Positions 24,490 to 32,228 of a stretch of 64,000 nucleotides of DNA are shown here, in pieces. Origin of the DNA: Desulfatibacillum aliphaticivorans DSM 15576. Lineage in GTDB: Bacteria; Desulfobacterota; Desulfobacteria; Desulfobacterales; Desulfatibacillaceae. The first letter of the stretch is position 1. Each line of letters opens with the position of its first letter. The position numbers and the translations under genes are program-made. Under the pieces are notes generated by a model. The model saw nothing but the letters and a program-made list of their open reading frames with translations, had not been told where the DNA came from and made no database searches. The stretch lies in assembly GCF_000429905.1 (NCBI RefSeq), contig NZ_AUCT01000010.1:62001-126000 (forward strand), given 5' to 3'.

Positions 24490-26001
24490 TTACCCCATAA
24501 ACCCGTCCATGCGGGTGGATGCGCGTTTTTTGCCGGTGGAGTTGAAGTCGATTTCCACGCCGTCGATATTCTGGACGGCGTACCAGGCCATGCACCCGGC
24601 TATGGCCGAATCCCCGTGGCGCTGCCCTCCGTCCGAGCCTTTCGTCCGGTAATCGTCCGGCACCTTGGCCACGCCTTTTCTCATCTTTACGGACCGATGA
24701 TCCTCCAGGATGTCCGAGTCCCTGGGGATAAGGATTTCCTTGTCTTCAAAGGCCTTTTTGTATTTGGGCATGGTTTCCTGATACCAGCCCTGGGACGGAC
24801 TAACCATGTGGATGCGTGCGGAGCCGTAGCGCTGCATGGCCACTTCGGCCAGGTATTGGCCGTTGCCCCGTGAGTCCAGGGCGCCGCCCGTAAAACGCGG
24901 CAGCCTGTCCACGATGTAAAAAAGCACATGCCTTTGCTGCTCAAACGGGACGTTTCTCAAGTCCGCAACAAAGGGCGCGTGGTATTTCAGGCCGGGCTGT
25001 TCCTGTAATGGGAAGATGTCGGTCAAGTCGCCTGTCCGGCCGAAGTCCTCTCCAAAGTAGGTTTTCAAGTATGGGTCCAGCCGATCCAAATGCGGCTTAA
25101 GGTTTTCCTCGCACCATTCCCTTGCCGCCTTTTCCCGGACGAATTCATGCTCGTGGACGAAAGAGTCCTTGCACTTCCAGCGATAAACCGGGATGTCCGG
25201 GCTCATGCACGAAAGGACCAAAGTCCGGGCCAGGTAGATATCCGCGCCATGGGCCGGGATCACGAACAATTCCTCGTCTGCGTCGTCGCCGTAATTGTCC
25301 ACAACGTCCTTGCGCCAGGCGTCCTGGCCTTCCTGGGTCCATTCGATGCCGCGCCGCAGGCAAACGCGGCCGTAAAGTCCGTCCGCCAAGGCGTCGTCAA
25401 ATGTGGTGGTGTGGAGGGAATAAGGCTTTTTCCCCGCCTTGATAGCCTCGATCAACTCGTTGAATGGGTTGTCCACGCCGTTATGGGTGGAAATGATAAC
25501 CACGCGGCCGCCCCAAATCAGCATGGCCATGGCGGCCTTGATAAGCCCGGCCAGGTCGTCGTGAAAGGCCGCCTCGTCTATAACGATCTTCCCCTGCTTG
25601 CCGCGCAGGTTGGCGGGCCTGGAGGATAAGGCGACAATCTTGTGCCCGGAATGAAACCGGATGCGAAAGGCCAGGATGCTTTTCTTTTCGTCGGCTTCGT
25701 CGTCAAACAGGAATTCCTCAATCTCCCCGGCCGCCTCGTTGTAAAACCGCGCCCAATCCGCGCAATCCTCTATGAACTCCTGGGCCATGTCCTTGTTGTA
25801 GCCGATGTAAAACACGTCCATGCCATTCTCGGAAGCGGCAAGGAGGGTGTCTTCTCCGGCTTCGCCCCAGGAGGCGCCGATCCGCCTGGATTTCTCCCAC
25901 AGTTTGACCTGGGCCTGATCCTTGGCCCATTCTTGCTGGTAGCCAAGAAACACAGCCGGAGTGCGGTGGGAGCGGTCTTCTTTTCCAGGGTGGCCTTTCA
26001 T
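24490..26001 (-). CDS. Terminase large subunit (Mu gp28-like)
   Basis: The 503-residue protein has an ATPase domain with a Walker A-like SRRIGASWG, Walker B KIVIDEAAFHDD and a C-terminal RNase H-like nuclease domain (VDRLPRFTGGALDSRGNG for the first acidic residue, GDSAIAGCMAW near the end). It packages DNA by the headful from the integrated copies. It overlaps the small subunit by one base (TGATG style) and starts after CCACCC without a strong ribosome site, so translational coupling is likely. Confidence 0.9.
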   Translation of the reverse strand: MKGHPGKEDRSHRTPAVFLGYQQEWAKDQAQVKLWEKSRRIGASWGEAGEDTLLAASENGMDVFYIGYNKDMAQEFIEDCADWARFYNEAAGEIEEFLFDDEADEKKSILAFRIRFHSGHKIVALSSRPANLRGKQGKIVIDEAAFHDDLAGLIKAAMAMLIWGGRVVIISTHNGVDNPFNELIEAIKAGKKPYSLHTTTFDDALADGLYGRVCLRRGIEWTQEGQDAWRKDVVDNYGDDADEELFVIPAHGADIYLARTLVLSCMSPDIPVYRWKCKDSFVHEHEFVREKAAREWCEENLKPHLDRLDPYLKTYFGEDFGRTGDLTDIFPLQEQPGLKYHAPFVADLRNVPFEQQRHVLFYIVDRLPRFTGGALDSRGNGQYLAEVAMQRYGSARIHMVSPSQGWYQETMPKYKKAFEDKEILIPRDSDILEDHRSVKMRKGVAKVPDDYRTKGSDGGQRHGDSAIAGCMAWYAVQNIDGVEIDFNSTGKKRASTRMDGFMG

Positions 26002-26525
26002 CAGTTGGCAATCCCCAATATCTTGCGTTTGATTTTGTCGGCAGCGTCATCGGACAGGCCGCTCTTTTTCACGGCGTCCGCCACTTCGCCAGCCACCTTT
26101 TTGACCCGGGCGGCCAGGTCGGCTTTCAACTTTTCCCGGGCCACGGAAGAGGCTTGCAGCTTGGCCACGTCCGAAATCAGCCGGGGAATCTCCAAAATGT
26201 CCGCCTCCCCGGAAACCAGCCCGGCCATGACCTTTTGCAGCATCATCTTGGAGGTGGCTTCCTCCAAGGTCAGGCCTTCGCCCACCTCGGACTTCAAGGC
26301 CTGGGCCTGGTCTTCAAACTGTTTGACGGCCTGATAAGCCTCGAAAAACGTCTTGCCGTACCGGCCCATGGACGAACGGCTGATGTCATGGCCGCGATCC
26401 TTGCAATACTGGCAGGCTTCCTCGTAGGTGGCCCCTTCCAGGAGGATGCGGTGCAGTTCTTCCCGGAGATCCCGGGGAAGCTCCGTCTCGATCCGGGAGC
26501 GTTTCCTGATTTTGGCGTGGCCCAT
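26001..26525 (-). CDS. Terminase small subunit (Mu gp27-like, DUF3486)
   Basis: The 174-residue protein reads RSRIETELPRDLREELHRIL, GATYEEACQYCKDRGHDISRSS and SMGRYGK, the N-terminal HTH of the DUF3486 family, followed by a long helical region. It binds phage DNA and brings it to the large subunit. It lies between a small coiled-coil gene and the large subunit, the Mu order. Confidence 0.85.
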   Translation of the reverse strand: MGHAKIRKRSRIETELPRDLREELHRILLEGATYEEACQYCKDRGHDISRSSMGRYGKTFFEAYQAVKQFEDQAQALKSEVGEGLTLEEATSKMMLQKVMAGLVSGEADILEIPRLISDVAKLQASSVAREKLKADLAARVKKVAGEVADAVKKSGLSDDAADKIKRKILGIAN

Positions 26526-26774
26526 TTATTCCAACTCACTTTCCAGGGCGGCGATCTTCCCGCAGGTTTCCAGGTATTCGGCTTTCAGGGAGGCGGCTTC
26601 CGACAAATGAACGGCCGCGCCTTCAATGTCCAATTGCTCGATGGACGTCACCGTGCTGGCGGCCAGGGTGTTTTTGACGGCCCGCAAATTGGCCGCGATC
26701 CGGCCTGCAAGCTCAATCTTTTTGGGTTTCAGGTCGGCGATGTGTCCTTTGATGATGGCCCTTTGCGTATTCAT
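26526..26774 (-). CDS. Small coiled-coil phage protein (Mu gp26 position)
   Basis: An 82-residue helical protein (LKPKKIELAGRIAANLRAVK; C-terminal CGKIAALESELE) whose stop abuts the terminase small subunit start and whose start overlaps the preceding gene by four bases. No motif is recognised; position corresponds to the small gp26-type gene of Mu. Confidence 0.65.
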   Translation of the reverse strand: MNTQRAIIKGHIADLKPKKIELAGRIAANLRAVKNTLAASTVTSIEQLDIEGAAVHLSEAASLKAEYLETCGKIAALESELE

Positions 26775-27085
26775 TGACCGGTCTCCTTTCTGACCATGGG
26801 GCAGAAGGTGTTGTTTTTGATGGCGTTCACCAGGTTGGTTTGGGCCTGGGTGTTCAGGTGGATGATTTCGGCCAGCTCGTTGGCCAGCTTCTGGTAATTG
26901 GTCACAAGCTCCACGTTGTTTTCGTAGAACTTGGCCAGGGTGGCCATGTCGTTTTTGTACTCCGCCAAAATCCGTTCGGTGCGGCGCTGATCCACATACC
27001 AGACGATAAAAATCAGGCCTGGCAGACCCAAAACGCTGGCGATCACCCCAATTGTCGAAGCCGGTATGGTTTCAAGGATTCCCAT
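26771..27085 (-). CDS. Membrane-anchored coiled-coil protein, probable spanin or lysis accessory (Mu gp25 position)
   Basis: A 104-residue protein with one N-terminal membrane helix (TIGVIASVLGLPGLIFIVWYV) and a helical periplasmic part (RTERILAEYKNDMATLAKFY). An N-terminal anchor plus coiled coil is the i-spanin (Rz) layout and also that of Mu gp25. It is four bases overlapped with the next gene, and a few genes after holin and endolysin, so a lysis role is plausible, not proven. No separate o-spanin lipoprotein was seen nearby. Confidence 0.6.
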   Translation of the reverse strand: MGILETIPASTIGVIASVLGLPGLIFIVWYVDQRRTERILAEYKNDMATLAKFYENNVELVTNYQKLANELAEIIHLNTQAQTNLVNAIKNNTFCPMVRKETGQ

Positions 27086-27304
27086 TTATCCTCCCGTGGT
27101 TTTATGGAGCCGTTCGTATTCTTCCTGACAGTCAATGCATCTTTCACAGCCGGGTACGGCTTGCCGCCTGGCCAGGGGGATGGGGTCTCCGCAATCCCGG
27201 CATGTTTCGTATGTGCGTATGCCCGGCCTTGTCCTTGCCGCCGCTATGGCCTGGCGGGTGAAATCTGCCTCTTTCTCTTGGGCCATGTCCGTGGCGTCTG
27301 GCAT
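27086..27304 (-). CDS. TraR/DksA-type zinc finger protein (Mu gp24-like)
   Basis: Start ATG 27304 follows AAGGAT; a longer frame to 27349 overlaps the holin gene. The 72-residue product ends in a C4 zinc finger CRDCG...CERCIDCQEEYERL as in TraR and phage DksA-like proteins, which bind RNA polymerase in the secondary channel. A CxxC-17-CxxC arrangement is visible. It is encoded immediately after the holin gene, as in Mu-like lysis/packaging operons. Confidence 0.85.
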   Translation of the reverse strand: MPDATDMAQEKEADFTRQAIAAARTRPGIRTYETCRDCGDPIPLARRQAVPGCERCIDCQEEYERLHKTTGG

Positions 27305-27308
27305 GCGC

Positions 27309-27881
27309 TTATCCTTGGCCGCGTATGGCTGACACGACGCTGGACACAATGCCTGGCTTTGCCACTTCGCCAGCCTTGGCGCGTTTCTCCTTGCCGCGAT
27401 CCCAGGTTGTGACGCCCAGGATCGCCCCGAAGGATAGCCATATCCAGTCCGGAACGTTCGGCACCTCGCAATGCGCCAGGGGTAAAATTACGTAAACAGC
27501 CAAGGCTGTGACTGGAAAACAGAAGCCGATAAAGGGCCGCCATGAGTATTGAATCCAATGCTCGGACTTCCCTTCTGTCCGCATAGTCGAGTTGACTTCC
27601 TGGATAGTCGTCACACGTTCGGCCGATTCAATGCGGGCGTTTTCCACCACCAGCTTTTGGAGTTCCAGGGTGTTTTGTAGTTCCAGTTCCCGGAGCTTGA
27701 GAGCGGCTTCCGGGTCGGCGTTTATGGCGGCTTCCAGGGCCTCGGGATCGTCGGGATCTGTCCCGAACAGGGAGGCAACCAGGGTTCCAAGTGCTGCGCC
27801 TCCGGCCGGGCCTGCCACGGCTGTTCCGAGTAAGGGCGCTCCCACCTTGGCGATCGTCTTGCCAACTGATTTCCAATCCAT
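27309..27881 (-). CDS. Holin, three-membrane-segment type (PF11351-like)
   Basis: The start is the ATG at 27881 (MDWKSVGKTIAKVG), preceded by GGGGGA; the frame extends further upstream but overlaps the endolysin gene. The 190-residue protein contains a glycine-rich hydrophobic segment (LGTAVAGPAGGAALGTLVAS), a helical part (LRELELQNTLELQKLVVENA) and a C-terminal pair of membrane segments (WRPFIGFCFPVTALAVYVIL, WIWLSFGAILGV). It matches the 3TM holin family (named from gene-transfer agents). It lies 4 bp after the endolysin gene. Confidence 0.8.
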   Translation of the reverse strand: MDWKSVGKTIAKVGAPLLGTAVAGPAGGAALGTLVASLFGTDPDDPEALEAAINADPEAALKLRELELQNTLELQKLVVENARIESAERVTTIQEVNSTMRTEGKSEHWIQYSWRPFIGFCFPVTALAVYVILPLAHCEVPNVPDWIWLSFGAILGVTTWDRGKEKRAKAGEVAKPGIVSSVVSAIRGQG

Positions 27882-27885
27882 GCGT

Positions 27886-28284
27886 TTATTCCCCCATGAA
27901 CAACGCCGGGTCGGCGTGCTCGATCTGCAAATGCACGTGGGGCTGCATGTCCGGGTGGTTGTACCGTTGGGTGATGTCCTGGGCCGTGCCGATGACTTCG
28001 CCCTGTTCAACGCGATCGCCAGGGCGTTCGGTGACGTCCACATAAAACATCTTGACCGCGACCTTATCGCCCTGGATAAGTACGCCGCTGTATGGCCCTT
28101 GGGCGTATGGCCTGGCCAGCCGGATAACGCGGCCTGTAATGGGGGAGACAACGTCCTGGCCGGGTTCACAAAGGAAGTCCATGCCTTCGTGGATGCGTCC
28201 GCCTCGGGAGGCTCCGTAAAAACCGGCGCCGGCCGCATCGCTTCTCATGCACTTTCCGGTGGGGCTGATGATGATTTTTTCCAT
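27886..28284 (-). CDS. M23-type peptidase endolysin
   Basis: ATG 28284 (MEKIIISPTG) after GAGAGGG is chosen; the longer frame only reads through a REP palindrome. The 132-residue protein has the LytM/M23 signature: first zinc ligands in HEGMDF (HxxxD) and a second HxH in QPHVHLQIEH. It has no signal peptide, so it would need the holin to reach the cell wall. It is compact (about half of many M23 enzymes) and lacks a separate binding domain. Mu and B3 use other lysozyme classes, so this is a lysis-module exchange. Confidence 0.8.
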   Translation of the reverse strand: MEKIIISPTGKCMRSDAAGAGFYGASRGGRIHEGMDFLCEPGQDVVSPITGRVIRLARPYAQGPYSGVLIQGDKVAVKMFYVDVTERPGDRVEQGEVIGTAQDITQRYNHPDMQPHVHLQIEHADPALFMGE

Positions 28285-28296
28285 ATCGTTTTCCCT

Positions 28297-28326
28297 CTCG
28301 TTCCCATGCTCCGCGTGGGAATGCAT
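28297..28326. repeat. REP-like palindrome
   Basis: CTCGTTCCCATGCTCCGCG plus TGGGAATGCAT, one of five copies in the window. It lies just upstream of the endolysin ribosome site and would read as spurious N-terminal codons. Confidence 0.85.
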
Positions 28327-28381
28327 ACGATTGTCCGTCATTCCCGAATGTCCCTATCGGGAACCCAGCGTCGTTGTATTT

Positions 28382-28497
28382 CTCCCTCCCCCTTGACGGG
28401 GGAGGGCCGGGGTGGGGGTGATTCCCCGCGCCATTTAGCCGCCGGGCTTCCCGGCCTCCGTCGCTCCCTCCCCCACTGCCACGTTGAAGGGAGGGAG
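28382..28497. repeat. Two further C/G-run hairpins in the gap before the endolysin
   Basis: CCCTCCCCC (28384-28392) pairs with GGGGGAGGG (28398-28406). A second hairpin at 28463-28497 pairs GCTCCCTCCC with GGGAGGGAGC. The 370-bp stretch 28285-28654 holds no gene that I can support, only these dispersed repeats and a REP copy. Confidence 0.7.
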
Positions 28498-28654
28498 CTT
28501 TCGGATGGAGTGATACTGATGGCCTACTGCTATGGCCCGGCAAGTGGGGGCTTGCAGGGCAAATCATGGGGCCTACTTTATGGGAAATATAGAGGGGAAG
28601 TCGCGCCGGTTTGTCCGGGTTTGTCCGCTTAATTTGATAAGTTGTGAAAAACTT

Positions 28655-28972
28655 TTAGATATCGAACAGGGAGAGTTGCTGGGGTTGCTCCGCATTGATG
28701 CGGGCGTAGGTTTGGTTGCGGATGAGGTAGGCCACAAGCTCGTCGTGTCTGACGCGCTTATGACCTCCTGTCGAGTAGGTATCGATGCATTCCGGGTCCA
28801 TGGGGGTGGTTTCGCTGGGTCCGGGTTCGTAGGTGTTTGCGCGGCGGCGGAAAGTCCGGTCGGATATGCCCAGGATGCGGCACACGTCGCCCGGAGTATA
28901 GGACGGCTTGGCCGGGATCTTCGCGACATCAAGCATGCCCTTCAACTGCATTTCCGCCGTTTTAACGTCCAT
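28655..28972 (-). CDS. MerR/excisionase-like HTH phage protein
   Basis: The 105-residue protein has a winged-HTH core SYTPGDVCRILGISDRTFRRR followed by a GHKRVRHDELVAYLI wing, the pattern of MerR-superfamily HTH_17 proteins. Such proteins often control late or accessory phage genes. It is the first gene leftward of the long repeat gap and lies 11 bp past the MazG-like gene. No C-terminal effector domain is present. A late activator role (like Mu C or Mor, both unrelated folds) is possible but not shown. Confidence 0.7.
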   Translation of the reverse strand: MDVKTAEMQLKGMLDVAKIPAKPSYTPGDVCRILGISDRTFRRRANTYEPGPSETTPMDPECIDTYSTGGHKRVRHDELVAYLIRNQTYARINAEQPQQLSLFDI

Positions 28973-28983
28973 TTAAAACCTCT

Positions 28984-29451
28984 TTAAAACACGTATTCAA
29001 CCAGCGCCAAGATCCCAAAGATTATTAAGACCGCAATAACCAGAATGCCCGGAACCGCCCACGTGTTGTCCGTAGGGGCAGGGTTTCCCTGCCCGTCTTT
29101 TGTAGCGGCGGGCCCCTGTGCCTGCCCCTCGTTCCCATGGTCCCCGTGGGAATGCATACCGGCGTCCATTCCATGGATTTCCCTCCATTTTTTTGACGCT
29201 TCCGGGCCGAAGCCTCTTTCCAGGCCGCGCTCCAAAATCTCTTGTTTCATGTAAACTGCCAGGTCCAGTACTTCCTGGTACGCATCCAAAAGGGCGTCCC
29301 GCCCGTTATGGGTGGTCAAAGGTTCGCCGTATTTTTTAATGCCAACCTGGATGCGCGCTTCCAGATCTTTAATCACTTCCGGCAATACCTCCACGCCCGG
29401 CCTTTCGCGGGTGGGCTTGGGTTGTCTGATTGCTGCTTTGCGTTCGCTCAT
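28984..29451 (-). CDS. MazG-like nucleotide pyrophosphohydrolase with C-terminal membrane helix
   Basis: ATG at 29451 overlaps the radical SAM stop (TAATG). The 155-residue product has an N-terminal MazG-like helical part (PEVIKDLEARIQVGIKKYGE, LLDAYQEVLDLAVYMKQEIL) with an ExxD pair that fits the metal-binding E-x-x-D of MazG-type enzymes; a first EExxE is not evident. These enzymes cleave dNTPs to dNMP and PPi. The middle is a REP palindrome translated in frame (MHSHGDHGNEG) and the C-terminus is a membrane helix (VPGILVIAVLIIFGILALVE). The fusion to a membrane anchor through a REP is odd. Function as a nucleotidase is moderately supported. Confidence 0.55.
   Translation of the reverse strand: MSERKAAIRQPKPTRERPGVEVLPEVIKDLEARIQVGIKKYGEPLTTHNGRDALLDAYQEVLDLAVYMKQEILERGLERGFGPEASKKWREIHGMDAGMHSHGDHGNEGQAQGPAATKDGQGNPAPTDNTWAVPGILVIAVLIIFGILALVEYVF
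29128..29157. repeat. REP-like palindrome inside the MazG-like gene
   Basis: CTCGTTCCCATGGTCCCCG then TGGGAATGCAT lies within the coding frame and is read through without a stop. It separates the enzymatic part from the membrane helix. Confidence 0.85.
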
Positions 29452-30176
29452 TAGATGTTCCTCAATGATTTCTTTTCGGTGTAGTCCACGTCCAGCTCCA
29501 GGCACAGCATGCCCAGCTCACGGCGGAAATCATGCCAATGGATGCGGCTTTCCCGTTCTTTGTCGTGGTTGATTTTGCCGACTTTGTAGTGATCCACATA
29601 CTTGTGGGTGGCGCGGATCACGGCCAGAGCCTGGGCGGGGTCTATGACCGGCTCCAAGGATATCCAGGTTTTTATGCCCATGGCCTTGGCGGTTTTTATG
29701 GCCGCTATTCTGCTTTTCACCGTGGCTGCAAACGGCTCCCAACGGTTGACCGAGCCTTGCTTGATCCATACAAGGGAGGTTCCGAAAGAGCATTTGTCGT
29801 ACCCTTTCAACAAATGGAAATCCTTGATCGCTCTTAGCCCGCCCTTGGTCAAAACCGTAAATCTTAATTTATGATGAATTAAGATTTTGATTGCTTCGCG
29901 GGTGGCTTCCCCGCCCATCCACGGGTAAGGATCGCCGATGAATGACAAAAGGATTTCTCGGTCGTCGCCTTTGGCTTCCACCCTGGCCGCGTCATGTTCC
30001 AGCCTTTCCAGGGCGTTCTTTTTCAGTTGGGCCGGTTGGTTGAATGCTTCGCGCGCCTTCCTGGTGGCGCCGGGGGCGTAGCAGTACAGACACCCGTGCG
30101 GGCATGTCGTGTACAGGTTGCAGGCAAGAGGCGCGTATTCCCTGGCCGCCCCTTTTGGTTCGTAAATTATTTTCAT
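29451..30176 (-). CDS. Radical SAM protein of the SplB-like type
   Basis: The 241-residue protein has the CX3CX2C cluster motif (TTCPHGCLYCYAPG) near residue 25, which binds the 4Fe-4S cluster and S-adenosylmethionine. It continues with LLSFIGDPYPWM and VLTKGGLRAIKDF, typical of the spore-photoproduct-lyase/SplB-like subgroup that also includes phage proteins of unknown substrate. It lacks the C-terminal cysteine pattern I would need to call a true SPL. It overlaps neighbours on both sides by four bases or one base, so it is part of an accessory operon with a Zn-ribbon gene and the MazG-like gene. Confidence 0.8.
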   Translation of the reverse strand: MKIIYEPKGAAREYAPLACNLYTTCPHGCLYCYAPGATRKAREAFNQPAQLKKNALERLEHDAARVEAKGDDREILLSFIGDPYPWMGGEATREAIKILIHHKLRFTVLTKGGLRAIKDFHLLKGYDKCSFGTSLVWIKQGSVNRWEPFAATVKSRIAAIKTAKAMGIKTWISLEPVIDPAQALAVIRATHKYVDHYKVGKINHDKERESRIHWHDFRRELGMLCLELDVDYTEKKSLRNI

Positions 30177-30694
30177 TTTTTCAGACCCTTTTTAAAGTCC
30201 TCATAGATGCTTTTGCCGATGTCTTTGCTCAGGCTTTCGCCGTATCCTGCGGCGCGTGCTGCCTGGGCTGTGCCGTCGTTTTCGGCCTGGTTGCGTTCTT
30301 TTTCGATGATGACGGATTCCTCTTTGGCGATGGAGTAGGCGATGGCCCGCAGGTAGTTGTGTGAGTCGAGAGGAAGATCCGAGGGCGGCCTGGCAATCAT
30401 GCGTTCGATGGCCCTGGCCCAGATTTCCGGGCGGTTTTGGAGCACCCGGTTGTTTTTCCATCCGATTTCAGCGGCCATGGCCAGGGAGTTTAATTCCTGG
30501 ATCAGGCGGAGGGCCTTTTTCCATTGGAGTCCCCGGCCTGATGCAGGCCGGAAAAATCCCAGGTACGAAAGCGCCACGGGCGCCACGGCCTTGTTCATTT
30601 TGGCGACGATGCCCAGGCATTGCCGGGCGTCGGCGTCATTCTCCCACGCCTCCGCGCTATGGATTGCCCCGCATGACGGACAGACCATTTTCAT
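30173..30694 (-). CDS. Phage protein with N-terminal zinc ribbon, unknown
   Basis: ATG 30694 follows AAGGTGGTG and overlaps the stop of the previous gene. The 173-residue product opens with CPSCG and a later cysteine (ARQC), suggesting one zinc site. The rest is helical (WKKALRLIQELNSLAMAAEIG; ARAIERMIARPPSDL). I do not know the family. The ATGA overlap with the radical SAM gene suggests joint expression and perhaps joint function. Confidence 0.6.
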   Translation of the reverse strand: MKMVCPSCGAIHSAEAWENDADARQCLGIVAKMNKAVAPVALSYLGFFRPASGRGLQWKKALRLIQELNSLAMAAEIGWKNNRVLQNRPEIWARAIERMIARPPSDLPLDSHNYLRAIAYSIAKEESVIIEKERNQAENDGTAQAARAAGYGESLSKDIGKSIYEDFKKGLKK

Positions 30695-30696
30695 GC

Positions 30697-31074
30697 TCAC
30701 CACCTTATCAACACGCCCTCAAAGGGCAGGCCGTAGTTTTGACGGAAAAAATCGACAAACTTTTCGGTCAAGGGGAATCCATCATCCTGGGCCAGCTTGA
30801 AAGCGGCTTCTCCATTCAATTCCTTGCCGTCCAGGACCACGCTTTCATCCGTATTAATTCGGATCGGCTGCACAGACTGGCACACGGCCTCCCGAAGAAA
30901 GATGCGTTTGCCAGGCTTATAAGGCCCGGTATACATGCGCAGGATGTCGCCCGGCTTGATGGGCCGTTTCCGTTCCTTGCGGATGGTTTGATTCTTTAGT
31001 TCCGCCTTGACCATTGGCGCGAACTGTTTTTTGAACCCGACCACATGCTTGATTTGTTTTTTCTGTCCCGTCAT
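30697..31074 (-). CDS. ASCH/PUA-like domain protein
   Basis: The 125-residue protein (HVVGFKKQFAPMVKAELKNQ, TIRKERKRPIKPGDILRMYTG, then KRIFLREAVCQSVQPIRI) has the beta-barrel pattern of ASCH domains, which bind RNA or nucleotides. Phage ASCH proteins are common and mostly uncharacterised. It lies between the DUF2786 and zinc-ribbon genes. It could read or modify modified nucleosides; that is inference. Confidence 0.65.
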   Translation of the reverse strand: MTGQKKQIKHVVGFKKQFAPMVKAELKNQTIRKERKRPIKPGDILRMYTGPYKPGKRIFLREAVCQSVQPIRINTDESVVLDGKELNGEAAFKLAQDDGFPLTEKFVDFFRQNYGLPFEGVLIRW

Positions 31075-31077
31075 GAA

Positions 31078-31773
31078 TTACCCTCCAATCAGGTCTTGTT
31101 CGCCCTTGGAATTGACGCCGTGCCTCACGTACACCTGTGACCCGGCTTCGCTTCCGTCCATCATGGCCTGGACGTCGTGGATGCTGACATTATGCTTTTT
31201 GCGCGGCTTGGAATCGACCAGGGCGGGATATTTTTGATCCATATAAGCTGTGATCAGCCTGTCCTCTTCCTCGGTAAGCGGAGGCTTGGGCAGGTTTTTA
31301 AAAGCGGCAAGCACCCACATTTCAGACCAAAGATCCGCCCGCTTTGTTTTGGTGGCCCTTTTCAGGCGTTTGGGCAGGCTGGCCATGTAGGCTTTGCGCC
31401 CGGCGACCAGGCGGCGGCGGAGCACGTCAAAGGTGTAGGCGGCAATCTCGGGATTGGGCGTGCGGCCTATAAAGTCCACGGCGAATGTGTAGTTTCGCCC
31501 GTCCCATCCGGGCAGGGAAACCGTGGAGCAGCGGAACAGCGCCCTCACTTTGTCGATCAAAAAGCCAATGTGCCGTGGGGGATTGTTCGCCCCCTGGGCC
31601 TCCTGGGTTTTTTGCCCGCTGATGTCGGACATGGCCACTTCATCCATGGAGATGTTGTACTTTTCCATCATGGCCTGGGCGTGGCGCAATGCGGACGCCG
31701 CCTCGTTGACGTTGGAGCTCCGCCCCAAAGCCAGGCACTTTTTGATTTTTTCGATGATTTGAGAATGATCCAT
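31078..31773 (-). CDS. DUF2786-domain phage protein
   Basis: The 231-residue protein opens with the DUF2786 helical pattern (IIEKIKKCLALGRSSNVNEA, ALRHAQAMMEKYNISMDEV), followed by a second domain (IDKVRALFRCSTVSLPGWDG, FAVDFIGRTPNPEIAAYTF) often found with it. The family is widespread in phages and mobile elements but its function is unknown. Start ATG 31773 overlaps the gp16 stop (TAATG). Confidence 0.75.
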   Translation of the reverse strand: MDHSQIIEKIKKCLALGRSSNVNEAASALRHAQAMMEKYNISMDEVAMSDISGQKTQEAQGANNPPRHIGFLIDKVRALFRCSTVSLPGWDGRNYTFAVDFIGRTPNPEIAAYTFDVLRRRLVAGRKAYMASLPKRLKRATKTKRADLWSEMWVLAAFKNLPKPPLTEEEDRLITAYMDQKYPALVDSKPRKKHNVSIHDVQAMMDGSEAGSQVYVRHGVNSKGEQDLIGG

Positions 31774-32228
31774 TACGCCTCCTTATCCCTTCCATGCCTT
31801 TGGGCGTCTTTCCGCAGGGCGGTTATAATCTTGTACAGGTCCTTGGTATCCACCCATGCGATGCGGTCCACCTTGCATATGCGTTTTGCCATGGAGTCCG
31901 CATAGGCCCACGGCCTCCCGGCTTCGGCCAGATAGGCCTCGATCTTTTTAAGCTGCGCGGATCTGCTGGACTTCGAGTCCATGTTTTTGGGGCGGCCCGG
32001 GTAAGAGTTGCGTTTTTTGCGAGTCGCCTTGAATCCGCAGTTTGCCAGGTGCTCTAAAACGGCGCGAAAGCCGTTAGCGTCCAAGTCCTTGGAGCTTTTG
32101 ACCTTCGCGACGTTATGCAGCATCTCGCGGTACGTTGTTTCATCCATGCCAAGCTGATCCTTGGCTATATGGATTTTCGCCAGTTGCTTTTTGCGCCATA
32201 CGGCGTAGTTATTGGGCTGATTGGTCAT
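31773..32228 (-). CDS. gemA: GemA/gp16-like regulatory protein (DUF1018)
   Basis: ATG 32228 overlaps the previous gene by four bases. The 151-residue product has the Mu gp16/GemA pattern: RKKQLAKIHIAKDQLGMDE, TYREMLHNVAKVKSSKDLD, and RPWAYADSMAKRICKVDRIAW. In Mu, GemA affects host gene expression and DNA supercoiling during the early phase. Gene order (Gam, small proteins, gp16) is Mu-like. Confidence 0.85.
   Translation of the reverse strand: MTNQPNNYAVWRKKQLAKIHIAKDQLGMDETTYREMLHNVAKVKSSKDLDANGFRAVLEHLANCGFKATRKKRNSYPGRPKNMDSKSSRSAQLKKIEAYLAEAGRPWAYADSMAKRICKVDRIAWVDTKDLYKIITALRKDAQRHGRDKEA

Noticed and set aside
21835..24873. Plus-strand open frame of about 1000 codons opposite the portal and gpG genes
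   Set aside because: It is a GC-rich shadow of the minus-strand genes, with histidine/glycine-rich composition, no ribosome site and no domain; the minus-strand frames have clear families.
27882..28238. Long N-terminal extension of the holin frame
   Set aside because: It overlaps the endolysin gene on the same strand in another frame; ATG 27881 has its own ribosome site and homologues start there.
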